From contig NZ_CABVPL010000044.1 in the NCBI RefSeq assembly GCF_902499045.1, forward strand, positions 1 through 62,947: a stretch of DNA of 62,947 nt, read 5' to 3'. Both the position numbers and the translations under genes were made by a program. The first letter of the stretch is position 1; each line of letters starts with the position of its first letter. The DNA is from Burkholderia latens (GTDB lineage: Bacteria > Pseudomonadota > Gammaproteobacteria > Burkholderiales > Burkholderiaceae). This document shows, in pieces, positions 43,625 to 52,612 of the stretch. A model generated the notes under the pieces. That model ran no database searches. It was not told the origin of the DNA and saw only the letters and a list, made by a program, of their open reading frames with translations.

Positions 43625-44062
43625 ATGACGCGTTCCGTCGATTCCGGCGTCATTTTTTTCGCACGCCTGGCGCTGGCGGCGTTGTTTCTGTGGGGCGGCG
43701 TGATGAAGCTGCTCGGCTACAGCGAGTTCATCGGCTATCTGCACGGAATGAACATCCCGTATCCGCAGGTGATGGGGCCGATCGTCGTGACGATCGAAGC
43801 GCTCGGCGCGCTTCTGCTGATCGTCGGCTACAAGGTGAAGCCGCTCGCGTTGCTGCTGGCGGTCTATACGGTCGCGACCGCGATGGTCGGACACAATTTC
43901 TGGGACGCGACGGACGCGGCGGTCCAGCACGACATGGTGATCCACTTCTGGAAGAACATCGCGATCGCCGGCGGCTTCCTGTTGCTGTTCGTGACCGGTG
44001 CGGGCGGTGCAAGCATCGACGCGCTGCGCCGGCCGAGTTCGTCGTACGGCCTGCTGCGCTGA
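43625..44062 (+). CDS. DoxX-family membrane protein
   Basis: 145-residue inner-membrane protein with four hydrophobic helices. DoxX signatures are 'ARLALAALFLWGGVMKLLGY' at the start, 'IEALGALLLIVGYKVKPLALLLAVYTVATAMVGHNFWD' region and 'HFWKNIAIAGGFLLLF'. Family members are linked to quinone, thiol or oxidative-stress chemistry, but no partner is adjacent here. The strong ribosome site GAGGAGAGAGGC sets the ATG at 43625; the frame is open to 43457, inside the promoter. Confidence 0.87.
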   Translation: MTRSVDSGVIFFARLALAALFLWGGVMKLLGYSEFIGYLHGMNIPYPQVMGPIVVTIEALGALLLIVGYKVKPLALLLAVYTVATAMVGHNFWDATDAAVQHDMVIHFWKNIAIAGGFLLLFVTGAGGASIDALRRPSSSYGLLR

Positions 44063-44131
44063 GCCGGAGAACGGCGCTGCACTGAGGCGAACGCTGCGCC
44101 GCACACGCGCCGCGCCGCCGACGCAACGCAA

Positions 44132-44168
44132 AAGGGCCGAATCCCGCACGCAGCGGGGTTCGGCCCTT
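44132..44168. terminator. bidirectional terminator between DoxX and MHS transporter genes
   Basis: AAGGGCCGAA (44132-44141) pairs with TTCGGCCCTT (44159-44168), with an inner CCCGC/GCGGG stem. On the minus strand the stem is followed by TTTT. Confidence 0.75.
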
Positions 44169-44200
44169 CGTTCATCCGGCCGGCGCGTGCGCGCCGACGT

Positions 44201-45511
44201 TCAGCGTGCGTCCTTCAGATCCTTCGCATCCTTCGAGAACTGCACGGCGATCGCGCCGAGCACGCAGATCGCGGCGACGTAGAGGACCGGCGCGAGCGGA
44301 TTCGACTTCATCATCAGCGACACGATCACCGGCGTGAGGCCGCCGAAGATTGCGTACGCGACGTTGTACGAGAACGAGATGCCAGAGAAGCGCACGACCG
44401 CCGGGAAGCTCCGGACCATCACGAACGGCACCGCGCCGATCGTGCCGACCGCGAAGCCGGCGATCCCGTAGTACAGCGGCAGCGTCGACGCGTCGGCCGC
44501 GACCTGCGCGAACAGCAGGTAGTAGCACGCGGCCAGCACGAGGCCGCCGATGCCGAGCACGCGTTTCGCGCCGATCCAGCCGGCGAGCGAGCCGGCGGTG
44601 ATGCAGCCGGCCGTCAGGCACAGCGTCGCGATGCTGTTCGCGAACAGCGTGGTCGCGGGCGTCAGGTGGAACTGCTTCTGCAGCAGCGCGGGCGTCATCA
44701 GGATCACGACGACGATCGCCGCCGACAACATCCACGTGAGCAGCATCGACACGATCACCGCGCGCCCGTGGTCGCGCAGCACGGCCTTCAGCGGAATCTC
44801 GGCTGCGAGCGCCTTCTTCGCCTTCATTTCGGCGAACACCGGCGTTTCATGCAGCCAGCGGCGCAGGTACACGGAGAACAGCCCGAACACGCCGCCGAGC
44901 AGGAACGGGATGCGCCACGCGAACGCGGTGACTTCGGCGCCCGAGTAACGGCTGTTGATGCCGGCGGCGACCAGCGAGCCGAGCAGGATGCCGGCGGTGA
45001 GGCCCGCGGTCAGCGTGCCGCACGCATAGCCGATGTGGCGCGACGGCACGTGTTCGGACACGAACACCCACGCGCCCGGCACTTCGCCGCCGACTGCTGC
45101 GCCCTGCAGCACACGGAACAGCAGCAGCAACACCGGCGCGAGGATGCCGATCGATTCGTAGGTCGGCAACAGCCCCATCAGCAGTGTCGGCACCGACATC
45201 ATCAGCACGCTGAGCGTGAACATCCGCTTGCGGCCGAACAGGTCGCCGAAGTGCGCCATGATCACGCCGCCGAGCGGGCGTGCAAGATAGCCGGCCGCGA
45301 AGATGCCGAACGTCTGCAGCTGGCGCAGCCAGTCGGGGATGTCGTGCGGGAAGAACAGCTGTCCGATCGCGGGCGCGAAGAACACGAAGATGATGAAGTC
45401 GTAGAACTCGAGCGCGCCGCCGAGTGCGGCAAGGCCAAGGGTTTTGTAGTCGCTGCGCGTGAGCGCGCGTTCGGCGGCGCGAGGCACGCCGCTCAATTCG
45501 GAAGCTTGCAT
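44201..45511 (-). CDS. MFS transporter, metabolite:proton symporter (MHS/ShiA-ProP type)
   Basis: 436-residue carrier with twelve membrane helices. The MHS pattern is visible: 'LGGALEFYDFIIFVFFAPAIGQLFFP' region in helix 1, 'GYLARPLGGVIMAHFGDLFGRKRMF' between helices 2 and 3, and 'GAAVGGEVPGAWVFVSEHV'. This group imports organic acids or osmolytes such as shikimate, citrate, 2-oxoglutarate and proline-betaine; the substrate is unresolved. I start it at the ATG at 45511 ('MQASELSG'), where similarity begins; the longer open frame has no family match. Confidence 0.87.
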   Translation of the reverse strand: MQASELSGVPRAAERALTRSDYKTLGLAALGGALEFYDFIIFVFFAPAIGQLFFPHDIPDWLRQLQTFGIFAAGYLARPLGGVIMAHFGDLFGRKRMFTLSVLMMSVPTLLMGLLPTYESIGILAPVLLLLFRVLQGAAVGGEVPGAWVFVSEHVPSRHIGYACGTLTAGLTAGILLGSLVAAGINSRYSGAEVTAFAWRIPFLLGGVFGLFSVYLRRWLHETPVFAEMKAKKALAAEIPLKAVLRDHGRAVIVSMLLTWMLSAAIVVVILMTPALLQKQFHLTPATTLFANSIATLCLTAGCITAGSLAGWIGAKRVLGIGGLVLAACYYLLFAQVAADASTLPLYYGIAGFAVGTIGAVPFVMVRSFPAVVRFSGISFSYNVAYAIFGGLTPVIVSLMMKSNPLAPVLYVAAICVLGAIAVQFSKDAKDLKDAR

Positions 45512-45766
45512 GGTCAGGACGATCGGTTTTCGAATGTAGTTGTCGGTGCTGCGTCTCCAGGGCCCGCTATCGGCATGGACTGGCAAGGCGCGGCTTGCGT
45601 CGTCGAGCGTGTGTCGCGTATCGGATGGAACACGGCACATTCACCGTCGCACCAGGATGGGGCGCGACGGAGACGAAGCGTCAAGGCGGGTGGGGGGATT
45701 CTACAGGAGCGCGAAATGCATGCGCGCGGCGGGCTGCCGGCGGAGGCCTCAGGCGTCGCTCGACGC

Positions 45767-45813
45767 AAAAAGCCACGCGGCGCCGCACGTGGAAGAACCG
45801 CGTGCGGCGCCGC
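45767..45813 (-). terminator. rho-independent terminator of the amino acid binding protein gene
   Basis: GCGGCGCCGCACG (45777-45789) and its exact complement (45801-45813) form a 13-bp stem, followed on the minus strand by a short gap and TTTTT. Confidence 0.75.
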
Positions 45814-45833
45814 GCGTGACAGGGGGTAAGTGA

Positions 45834-46970
45834 TCAGTTGCCGGCGATCGTGTCGACCGGCTTGAACGTGCCGCGCTCGACCTTGTAGATCGTCACCGGC
45901 GCGTCCTTCAGGTCGCCCTTCGCGTCGTACGCGATGCTCGGCGCCGACACGCCCTTGACCGATACCTTGCCGAGATACGGCGTATAGACCTTCGGATCGG
46001 TCGAGTTCGCTTCCTTCATCGCGGTGAGCAGCGCGATCGTGCCGTCGTACGAATACGGCGAATACGTGATCACGTCTTCGTTGAAGCGCGCCTTGTAACG
46101 CGATGCGTAGCCGGCGAAGCCCGGCATCTTTTCCTTCGGCAGCCCGCCCATGTAGACGATCGCGCCTTCGGCCGCTTCGCCGCCGACCTTCAGGAACGTC
46201 GGCGAACGCGACATCTCGCCGGTCACGAACGCGGACTTCATCCCGAGCTGGCGCATCTTGCGGATCATCGGCGAAGATTGCGCATCGCCGCCGCCGTAAA
46301 AGACCGCGTCGGGATTGATGCCCTTCAGGTTGGTCAGGATCGCCGAGAAGTCGAGCGCCTTGTCGTTCGTGAAGTCGCGCTTCACGATCGTGCCGCCGGC
46401 GGCCTGCACGGCCTTCGCGAATTCGTCGGCGATGCCCTGGCCATAGGCCGTGCGATCGTCGATGATCGCGATGCGCTTGAAGTGCAGCGTCTTCACCGCG
46501 TACGTGCCGACGATGCGGCCGGCCTGTGCGTCGCTCGTCAGCAGCCGGTAGGTCGTCTTGTAGCCGCGGGCCGTGTACTGCGGCGACGTCGCCATCGAGA
46601 TCTGCGGCAGCCCCGCGCGATCGTACAGGTCGGACGCCGGAATGCTCGTGCCCGAGTTGAAGTGGCCGATGATCCCGCTGACGTTGTCGTCGATCAGCCG
46701 CTGCGCGACCGTCGTGCCGGTGCGCGGGTCGGCCTGGTCGTCCTGCGAGTCCAGCTGGAACGTGACCGGCTTGCCGCCGATCGTCGGATGCGTCGCGTTG
46801 AAATCGGCGATCGCGAGCTGCACGCCCTTCTGCATGTCGGTGCCGTAGTTCGACTGCGGCCCCGTCAGCGGTGCGGCGAAACCGATCTTGACGACGTCGG
46901 CGGCGATGGCGTGTGCGCCCGACAGTGCGCAGGCAGCTGCCAGCGCGACGTGCGATACCTTCAGCTTCAC
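45834..46970 (-). CDS. branched-chain amino acid-type ABC substrate-binding protein
   Basis: Periplasmic binding protein of about 378 residues in the LivK family. A signal peptide ('HVALAAACALSGAHAIAADVV') is followed by 'KIGFAAPLTGPQSNYGTDMQKGVQLAI', 'GHFNSGTSIPASDLY', 'YRLLTSDAQAGRIVGTYAV' and 'YSPYSYDGTIALL'. No permease or ATPase genes are next to it, so it must share a transporter encoded elsewhere. Start: AAGGGG has ideal spacing to the GTG at 46970; the GTG at 46976 is too close. Confidence 0.9.
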   Translation of the reverse strand: MKLKVSHVALAAACALSGAHAIAADVVKIGFAAPLTGPQSNYGTDMQKGVQLAIADFNATHPTIGGKPVTFQLDSQDDQADPRTGTTVAQRLIDDNVSGIIGHFNSGTSIPASDLYDRAGLPQISMATSPQYTARGYKTTYRLLTSDAQAGRIVGTYAVKTLHFKRIAIIDDRTAYGQGIADEFAKAVQAAGGTIVKRDFTNDKALDFSAILTNLKGINPDAVFYGGGDAQSSPMIRKMRQLGMKSAFVTGEMSRSPTFLKVGGEAAEGAIVYMGGLPKEKMPGFAGYASRYKARFNEDVITYSPYSYDGTIALLTAMKEANSTDPKVYTPYLGKVSVKGVSAPSIAYDAKGDLKDAPVTIYKVERGTFKPVDTIAGN

Positions 46971-46976
46971 TTTCAC

Positions 46977-47210
46977 TTCCCCTTGATGGCGTGGTTGGGC
47001 CGCGGCCGGCCAGCGGGCCGGTGCGGTAAGCCGGGCGAGACGTAGCGGTATGCAGGCAGGTGCGGAAGCCGGGCCGCGTATGCCGCCCGCTGCGCGGGTT
47101 GTGCCGGAATCGGCGTGCGCGGGGGCGGCGGGATGTCGTCTCGTGACCGTTGAGCGAAGTCTAGGCAGCGAAAATCCCCGCGTCTTGCGCGTTCGGTGCG
47201 CGGCCGGCGA
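46977..47210. other. intergenic upstream of the amino acid binding protein gene
   Basis: GC-rich stretch between the ribosome site of the binding protein gene and the large dyad. I see no convincing gene on either strand. Confidence 0.4.
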
Positions 47211-47254
47211 CGATTTCGGCATATCGTCGATAACCCTGATATATGCTGAAATCG
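47211..47254. promoter_or_regulatory. 14-bp-arm inverted repeat in a large intergenic region
   Basis: CGATTTCGGCATAT (47211-47224) and ATATGCTGAAATCG (47241-47254) are complementary except for one base, with a 16-nt spacer. It is much more AT-rich than its surroundings. It may be an operator for the divergent binding protein gene and the AraC-type gene or a transcript hairpin. Confidence 0.55.
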
Positions 47255-47719
47255 TCATTCGTGATGCGCAAACGCGCCAAGACGCGGCACGGCGGCATTT
47301 TTACGATAGCGAGTTCGGGCGGCCGGTGTGCGGCCATTGCGGCCATTGCTGGCGTTGCCGCGCGACGTTCGCGACATGCGGCGGCCCGAAGCGAAATCGT
47401 TTCCGGGTGGACACGCGAATGGCGTACCGGTTGCGCGCACAACCGCCGGGCCGCTTTCGGCCGCGCAGCCGCTGGACGGCGAACGCATCGCGCGCCGCGG
47501 CATTAGGCTGCCTGACCGATCGGCGATCGCCCGATCGGCTCGCGCGGTGCACGATCCGCCCGTTCGCCGCGCGGCCCGATCGCCCGCCCGGGATCATCCG
47601 CCGCGGGATCACGCGCCCGATGAACGCCGCGACGCGTTCGCAGGTCGCTCCTATAATCGACGCCATCAGCCACTCCGTTCGCACCCGCCGGGATGACGAC
47701 CTTCCTTGCCGCACCGCCC
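47255..47719. other. intergenic, no gene seen
   Basis: Region between the dyad and the AraC-type regulator. Open frames exist on both strands but lack ribosome sites and resemble no protein. A doubled GCGGCCATT occurs near 47330-47350. Confidence 0.4.
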
Positions 47720-48487
47720 ATGACCCTGTCCGAAACGTTGCGCTACCAGCCCGACAACACAGACCTCGGCGCGATGCTCGCGCACTTCCGCCTGCTCGAG
47801 CCGGTGTTCGACGCGCTGCCGGACGTCGCGTTCTTCGTGAAGGATGCGCAAGGCCGCTACGCGCTCGTCAATCGCACGCTGGCGATGCGCTGCGGCTACA
47901 AGGACAAGCGCGACCTGCTCGGCAAGACGACTGACGAAGTGTTTCCGCGCCGTTTCGGCCGGACCTATTTCGAGCAGGACATGGCGACGATCAACGCCGG
48001 CCAGCAGCTGATGGATCAGCTCGAGCTGCATCTGTATCCGGGCCGCCAGCCGGGCTGGTGCCTGACCTGCAAGGAGCCGCTGCGCGACGCAGCCGGCAAG
48101 GTGGTCGGCCTCGCGGGGATTTCGCGCGATCTGAAGGCGCACGAGGGGTCGCATCCGGCGTACAGCAAGCTGGCCGACGTGGTGCAGCACATCCAGGATC
48201 ACTACGTGCAGCCGCTGAACCTGAAGCATCTCGCGCAGATGGCCGGGATGTCGGTCGCGCAGCTCGAGCGCTACTTCCACAAGGTGTTTCACCTGACGCC
48301 GCGCCAGGTGCTGCTGAAGACGCGGCTCGACGCGGCCACGGCGCTGCTCGTCACCCACGACAAGGTGACGGACGTCGCCGCGCTATGCGGCTATACGGAT
48401 CACAGCGCGTTCACGCGCCAGTTCAAGGCGACGGTCGGCGTGACGCCGTCCGAATACCGGTTGATGCTGCAGGACCGCGCAGGTTGA
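47720..48487 (+). CDS. AraC-family regulator with PAS sensor domain
   Basis: 255-residue transcription factor. Residues about 15-140 form a PAS domain ('LEPVFDALPDVAFFVKDAQGRYALVNRTLA' region, 'LLGKTTDEVFPRRFG', 'CKEPLRDAAGKVVGLAGISRDL'), and the C-terminal 100 residues form the double helix-turn-helix of AraC proteins ('LNLKHLAQMAGMSVAQLERYFHKVFHLTPRQVL' region, 'VTDVAALCGYTDHSAFTRQFKATVGVTPSEYR'). Its target is probably the divergent amino acid binding protein gene. The start at 47720 is tentative; an ATG at 47693 is in frame and neither has a good ribosome site. Confidence 0.87.
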   Translation: MTLSETLRYQPDNTDLGAMLAHFRLLEPVFDALPDVAFFVKDAQGRYALVNRTLAMRCGYKDKRDLLGKTTDEVFPRRFGRTYFEQDMATINAGQQLMDQLELHLYPGRQPGWCLTCKEPLRDAAGKVVGLAGISRDLKAHEGSHPAYSKLADVVQHIQDHYVQPLNLKHLAQMAGMSVAQLERYFHKVFHLTPRQVLLKTRLDAATALLVTHDKVTDVAALCGYTDHSAFTRQFKATVGVTPSEYRLMLQDRAG

Positions 48488-48555
48488 CGCGCCGCGCCGG
48501 CCGGGGGCCGCGCGGCGGGATGATCGGGGTGGTGCGGGAAGGGGAACGCGGCGGC

Positions 48556-48819
48556 TCAGCGGTAGCCGAGGCCTTTCAGGACGGCCGTGCCGTCTTCGGT
48601 CAGGCGGAAGCTCGGTGAGGTGTCGGCGTCGAGCTTGATCATCTCGACGAGGCCGGCTTCCTGCAGCGCGGGCAATTCGGGTTTGGCATTCGCGCCGATC
48701 GGTGCGTGCAGCAGCACGAGCAGCGTCGCGATTTCGTGATGGCTGAGCAAGCGGCGCAGCATCGTCTTTTTTACAGGGGGCGCGGCCGGGCGGCCCGCGG
48801 GTGCATCTACGGCGCTCAT
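48556..48819 (-). CDS. small winged-helix-like protein, unknown
   Basis: 87-residue protein with an excellent ribosome site (AAGGAGG, 6 nt before the ATG at 48819). After a Pro/Ala-rich tail of about 25 residues it reads like a winged-helix domain: helices 'LLSHHEIATLLVLLHAP' and 'PELPALQEAGLVEMIKL' followed by a wing 'PSFRLTEDGTAVLKGLGY'. It resembles the DNA-binding half of MarR/ArsR-type proteins but I cannot assign a family. It stands alone. Confidence 0.75.
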   Translation of the reverse strand: MSAVDAPAGRPAAPPVKKTMLRRLLSHHEIATLLVLLHAPIGANAKPELPALQEAGLVEMIKLDADTSPSFRLTEDGTAVLKGLGYR

Positions 48820-49121
48820 CGCTGTCCTCCTTTTCGGGATATCCATCGGGTTACTGGTTCCGGATGGTGCCGTCGAAGACTTAAGCGATTCTTAAAAGCG
48901 TGTCGGCTGCATCGATGGTGCGGCGCTGCGCGGGTTACCGGATGTAACACGTGCGCCGGCGCGCATTCCCCGCCGCACGCGTGCAGCCTTTGCTGGCGGC
49001 GCGTTGCGGCGGTCTTCCCGTCGATGGTGCGTTCGCGCGCCGGGCGGTTCAGGGTCGGGGGCGCGTCAGTCTGCTTCGGTCCGCCCCTGCAACCCCGCAA
49101 CCGGACCGAATATCTCCTTCC
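48820..49121. other. intergenic with an 11-bp-phased CTTAA repeat
   Basis: CTTAA at 48880-48884 and 48891-48895 are one helical turn apart, a pattern typical of OmpR/PhoB-type binding sites. It lies upstream of the 87-residue gene. No gene seen in the rest. Confidence 0.35.
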
Positions 49122-51014
49122 TCATTTCCTGCGCTGTGCCTGCGCGGCCAGCCGCACGGCCGCGTTGGTCGCGCCGTAGCCGTCGTAACCGCCGCGCCGC
49201 TCGACGATTTCCAGCGAGAAGCGGTTGTCGACCAGTTCCGTATACGCATGCAGGAATTCGCCGCCGTTTTCGTCGCGGTCGTACAGCAGATGATGGGCGC
49301 TCAGGGTGTCGATCAGCTCGTCGGGCAGCGCGTAGCGCGCGGCGAGATCGTCGTAGTAGTTCGGCGGAATCCGCAGGAACGGCACGCCGTCGGCCGCGAA
49401 CGCGGCGACCGTCTTCACGATGTCGTCGGTCCGGAACGCGACGTGATTCAGCCCGGTGCCGTGATACCGCTCGAGCGATTCGGCAACGGCCGTATGGCGG
49501 TCGACCGACGCATTCAGCGCGATCCGCACCGAGCCGTCGGCGCTGCGCACCGCGCGGCTGCGCATCAGGCCGTACGGATCGGGCACGAGCCAGCTGCGCT
49601 CGGCTTCGAAGCCGAACGCGGTCTTGAAGAACAGGATCCACGTATCGAGTGCGTCGGCCGGCAGCGCAAGGCACACGTGATCGATGCCCGTGAGCGGGCC
49701 GACTTCGGTCGGGCCGTCGATATCGGTCAGCACGAAATCCGATTCATACAGCGTCGGCGCATCCGGCGCTTCGTCGACGAAGTATTCGAGGCTGCCGTCC
49801 GGCGCCTTCACGCTCGGCAGCACGCGCTCGTTCGGGCCGACACGGCCGGAGAACGGCGCATAGCCATAGCCGGCCGCGCGTTCGAACGCCACTTTCGCGT
49901 CGTCGACGCGGAACGCCGACGCGCACAGCGACAACCCGTGCTGCTGGAAGAACGCATCGGCGAACGAATCGCGCTCGGCGTTCAGCACGATCGACGCGGC
50001 GCCGTGCTGGAACAGCGTCACGTCTTTCGACCGGTGGCGGCCTGCGAGCCGGAACCGCATGCGGCCGAGCCATTCGCCGACGGTGGCCGCCGCCTGCGCG
50101 TCGACCGCGAATTCGATGAACTGGAACCCGACGTGCGCGGGCGGCGCCGGCGGCGCGAACAGCGGCTGCGCGGCGGCCGGCACGCGGCCGTCCTGCGCGA
50201 GCCGCGCGCGCGTCAGTTCTTCCAGATAGAGCAGCGAGCGGTGGCCGTCGGCGGCCGTGATCGCGGTCGGCGCGGCGCGGAAGCCGTCGTTGAAGATCTC
50301 GAGCGACAGCGGCCCCGTATAACCGGACTCGATCACGCGCGCGGTGAAGCGCGCGAGGTCGAAGTCGCCCTGGCCGGGGAACGAGCGGTAGTGGCGGCTC
50401 CATTCGAGCACGTCCATCACGAGCTTCGGCGCATCGGCGATCTGCACGAACGCGATCCGGTCGCCCGGAATGTCGGCGATTCCGTCCGGCGAGTCGTCGA
50501 GCGACAGTGTATGGAAGCTGTCGAGCGCGAGGCCGAGGTGCGGGCTGTTCACCGCATTCACGAGCTGCCACGCGTGCCCGTACCGCTTCACGACGCTGCC
50601 CCACGCGAGCGCCTCGTACGCGGCGATCACGCCGGCCTGCCGCGCGGCTTCGGCGAGTGCGCCGAGCTGGTCGACCAGCAGCGCGTCGTCCGCGATCGTG
50701 TTGGGCGACACGTTGCTGCACACCAGGATGCGATCGGTGCCGAGCGCGTGCATCACGTCGAACTTGCGGCGAATGCGGTCGAGATTGCGCGCGAGCTGGG
50801 CGGAGCTCACGCCCTCGAAGTCGCGAAACGGCTGGAACAGCACGATGTCGAGGCCGAGATCGGCGGCCATGCGCCGCACGTCGGCGGGCGATCCGTCGAA
50901 GTACACGAGGTCGTTCTCGAAGATTTCGACACCGTCGAAACCGGCGGCCTGGATGGCGGCGAGCTTCTCGGCGAGCGTGCCGGACAGTGACACCGTGGCG
51001 ATCGAGCGCTGCAT
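49122..51014 (-). CDS. quiC: 3-dehydroshikimate dehydratase fused to HPPD-like domain
   Basis: 630-residue enzyme that turns 3-dehydroshikimate into protocatechuate in quinate and shikimate catabolism. The N-terminal half is a TIM-barrel of the sugar isomerase/AP-endonuclease type ('SLSGTLAEKLAAIQAAGFDGVEIFENDLV' region, 'LGLALDSFHTLS', 'SLEIFNDGFR'). The C-terminal half (about 300-620) resembles 4-hydroxyphenylpyruvate dioxygenase ('GIDHVCLALPADALDTWILFFKTAFG' region, 'GLNHVAFRTDDI', 'FSLEIVERRGGYDGYG'), as in the bacterial QuiC1 class. CAGGA lies 8 nt before the ATG. It is divergent from aroQ-aroE. Confidence 0.92.
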   Translation of the reverse strand: MQRSIATVSLSGTLAEKLAAIQAAGFDGVEIFENDLVYFDGSPADVRRMAADLGLDIVLFQPFRDFEGVSSAQLARNLDRIRRKFDVMHALGTDRILVCSNVSPNTIADDALLVDQLGALAEAARQAGVIAAYEALAWGSVVKRYGHAWQLVNAVNSPHLGLALDSFHTLSLDDSPDGIADIPGDRIAFVQIADAPKLVMDVLEWSRHYRSFPGQGDFDLARFTARVIESGYTGPLSLEIFNDGFRAAPTAITAADGHRSLLYLEELTRARLAQDGRVPAAAQPLFAPPAPPAHVGFQFIEFAVDAQAAATVGEWLGRMRFRLAGRHRSKDVTLFQHGAASIVLNAERDSFADAFFQQHGLSLCASAFRVDDAKVAFERAAGYGYAPFSGRVGPNERVLPSVKAPDGSLEYFVDEAPDAPTLYESDFVLTDIDGPTEVGPLTGIDHVCLALPADALDTWILFFKTAFGFEAERSWLVPDPYGLMRSRAVRSADGSVRIALNASVDRHTAVAESLERYHGTGLNHVAFRTDDIVKTVAAFAADGVPFLRIPPNYYDDLAARYALPDELIDTLSAHHLLYDRDENGGEFLHAYTELVDNRFSLEIVERRGGYDGYGATNAAVRLAAQAQRRK

Positions 51015-51272
51015 GGGCGAATCCTGCGGATGAACGGGGCGGGGCGTGGGCCGAACCGGGCCGGGATGAACCAGCCGTTGAATTTCGTGCGGACGCCATA
51101 TCCCGAATTTACTAGGGAAGTGATGCAAATTATACAAACTAACTAGATGGTACAAATAGGCGAAAACCCGAAAAGACAGCGGGCGTCTGCCGGCGCACAC
51201 TAGCGCCACATCCTGATTGTCACGGGGCGGCGCCGGCAAGGTCCCGCCCCCGTTTTTGGAGCAGAAATCGTC
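51015..51272. promoter_or_regulatory. divergent quiC/aroQ control region
   Basis: An AT-rich block at 51105-51160 stands out. It contains TACAAA twice (51133-51138, 51151-51156; 18 bp apart) and ACTAG twice (around 51110 and 51141), CTAG being rare in this genome. These are good candidates for regulator sites and promoters in both directions. Confidence 0.4.
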
Positions 51273-51728
51273 ATGAGCAAGCACAAGGTGCTGGTGCTGA
51301 ACGGCCCGAACCTGAATCTGCTGGGAACCCGCGAACCGCACATCTACGGCGCGGAAACCCTTGCAGACGTCGAGCAGCGTTGCCGTACGGCCGCCGAAGG
51401 CCTCGGTCTGGAGATCGACTTCCACCAGTCGAATGCCGAGCACCAGCTGATCGACTGGCTGCATGCCGCGCGTCACGACACGCACGGCATCGTGATCAAC
51501 CCGGCTGCCTATACGCACACGTCGGTCGCGCTGGCCGACGCGCTGTCCGCGATCGCGAAACCCGTGATCGAGGTGCACATTTCCAACGTGCACCGCCGCG
51601 AGGCATTCCGTCACCACTCGTACATCGCGGCCATCGCCGAAGCGGTGATCTGCGGCTGCGGTACCGAAGGCTACGTGTTCGCGCTGCAGCGCCTGTCGAC
51701 CCTTTTCGCACAGCGAGCCGCACAATGA
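51273..51728 (+). CDS. aroQ: type II 3-dehydroquinate dehydratase
   Basis: 151-residue dodecameric dehydratase that interconverts 3-dehydroquinate and 3-dehydroshikimate. All type II motifs are present: '[18 protein letters not shown]' (with Asn and the flexible-loop Arg; the catalytic Tyr position is in the following loop), '[16 protein letters not shown]', '[13 protein letters not shown]' and '[18 protein letters not shown]'. Its place between quiC and a shikimate dehydrogenase homologue marks it as the catabolic copy. GGAG lies 10 nt upstream. The next ATG overlaps its stop (ATGA). Confidence 0.93.
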   Translation: MSKHKVLVLNGPNLNLLGTREPHIYGAETLADVEQRCRTAAEGLGLEIDFHQSNAEHQLIDWLHAARHDTHGIVINPAAYTHTSVALADALSAIAKPVIEVHISNVHRREAFRHHSYIAAIAEAVICGCGTEGYVFALQRLSTLFAQRAAQ

Positions 51729-52570
51729 GCCGGCCGTCCTTTCTGATCGGCCAGGGCATCGGCGGTTCGTTGTCGCCGGCGATGCATGAGGAAGAGGGAT
51801 TCCGTCAGGGTTTCGGCTACGTCTATCGCCGCATCGATCTCGATGTGCTGGGGCTGACCGCCGACGCGCTGCCCGAACTACTCGATGCCGCGCAGCGAAT
51901 GGGCTACAACGGCCTGAACATCACGCATCCGTGCAAGCAGCGCGTGATCGAACATCTGGACGAACTGTCGGACGACGCGCGCGCACTCGGCGCGGTGAAT
52001 ACCGTGCTGTTCAAGGACGGCAAGCGGATCGGCCACAACACCGACTGGTCCGGTTTCGCGAAATCGTTCCGCCGCGGGCTTCCCGGCGCATCGCTCGAGC
52101 GCGTCGTGCAGCTCGGCGCGGGCGGCGCGGGCGCGGCCGTCGCGCATGCGGCGCTGCAGATGGGCGCGGCCGAACTCACGATTTTCGATGTCGACCGCAC
52201 GCGTGCCGTCACGCTCGCGGGCGAACTGCAGCAGCGCTTCCCGGCCGCGCGCGTCACGGCCGGCGACGATCTCGCGGTCGCGGTGAAAGCCGCAACCGGC
52301 CTGATCCATGCGACGCCGACCGGCATGGTCAAGCATCCGGGCCTGCCGCTGCCGGCCGAGCTGCTCCATGCCGGCATGTGGGTCGCCGACATCGTGTATT
52401 TCCCCCTCGAGACCGAACTGCTCCGCGCCGCGCGCGCGGCCGGCTGCGCGACGCTGCCGGGCGGCGGGATGGCTGTGTACCAGGCCGTCGATGCGTTCGA
52501 GATCTTCACCGGCCGCACGCCGGACGACGAGCGAATGTTCGAGCACTTTCAGTCGCTCGTCGCGCGCTGA
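51725..52570 (+). CDS. quinate/shikimate dehydrogenase (AroE/YdiB type)
   Basis: 281-residue NAD(P)-dependent dehydrogenase for shikimate or quinate. Substrate-binding '[14 protein letters not shown]', the catalytic Lys in '[15 protein letters not shown]', Asn/Asp in '[13 protein letters not shown]', and the nucleotide loop '[13 protein letters not shown]' are intact. Asp at the end of the second strand ('IFDVDRTRA') suggests NAD+ preference, typical of the catabolic enzyme. The ATG at 51725 overlaps the aroQ stop. Together with AroQ and QuiC it gives a complete quinate to protocatechuate route. Confidence 0.9.
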   Translation: MSRPSFLIGQGIGGSLSPAMHEEEGFRQGFGYVYRRIDLDVLGLTADALPELLDAAQRMGYNGLNITHPCKQRVIEHLDELSDDARALGAVNTVLFKDGKRIGHNTDWSGFAKSFRRGLPGASLERVVQLGAGGAGAAVAHAALQMGAAELTIFDVDRTRAVTLAGELQQRFPAARVTAGDDLAVAVKAATGLIHATPTGMVKHPGLPLPAELLHAGMWVADIVYFPLETELLRAARAAGCATLPGGGMAVYQAVDAFEIFTGRTPDDERMFEHFQSLVAR

Positions 52571-52612
52571 CCTTTCTACCTACTAGCTGGAAAAAGAGAC
52601 CAGGAGACACCC

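Noticed and set aside
43457-44062. DoxX protein with an N-terminal five-residue repeat domain encoded by the 15-bp units
   Set aside because: The upstream part begins at the -35 box and lacks a ribosome site; the strong site at 43625 marks the real start.
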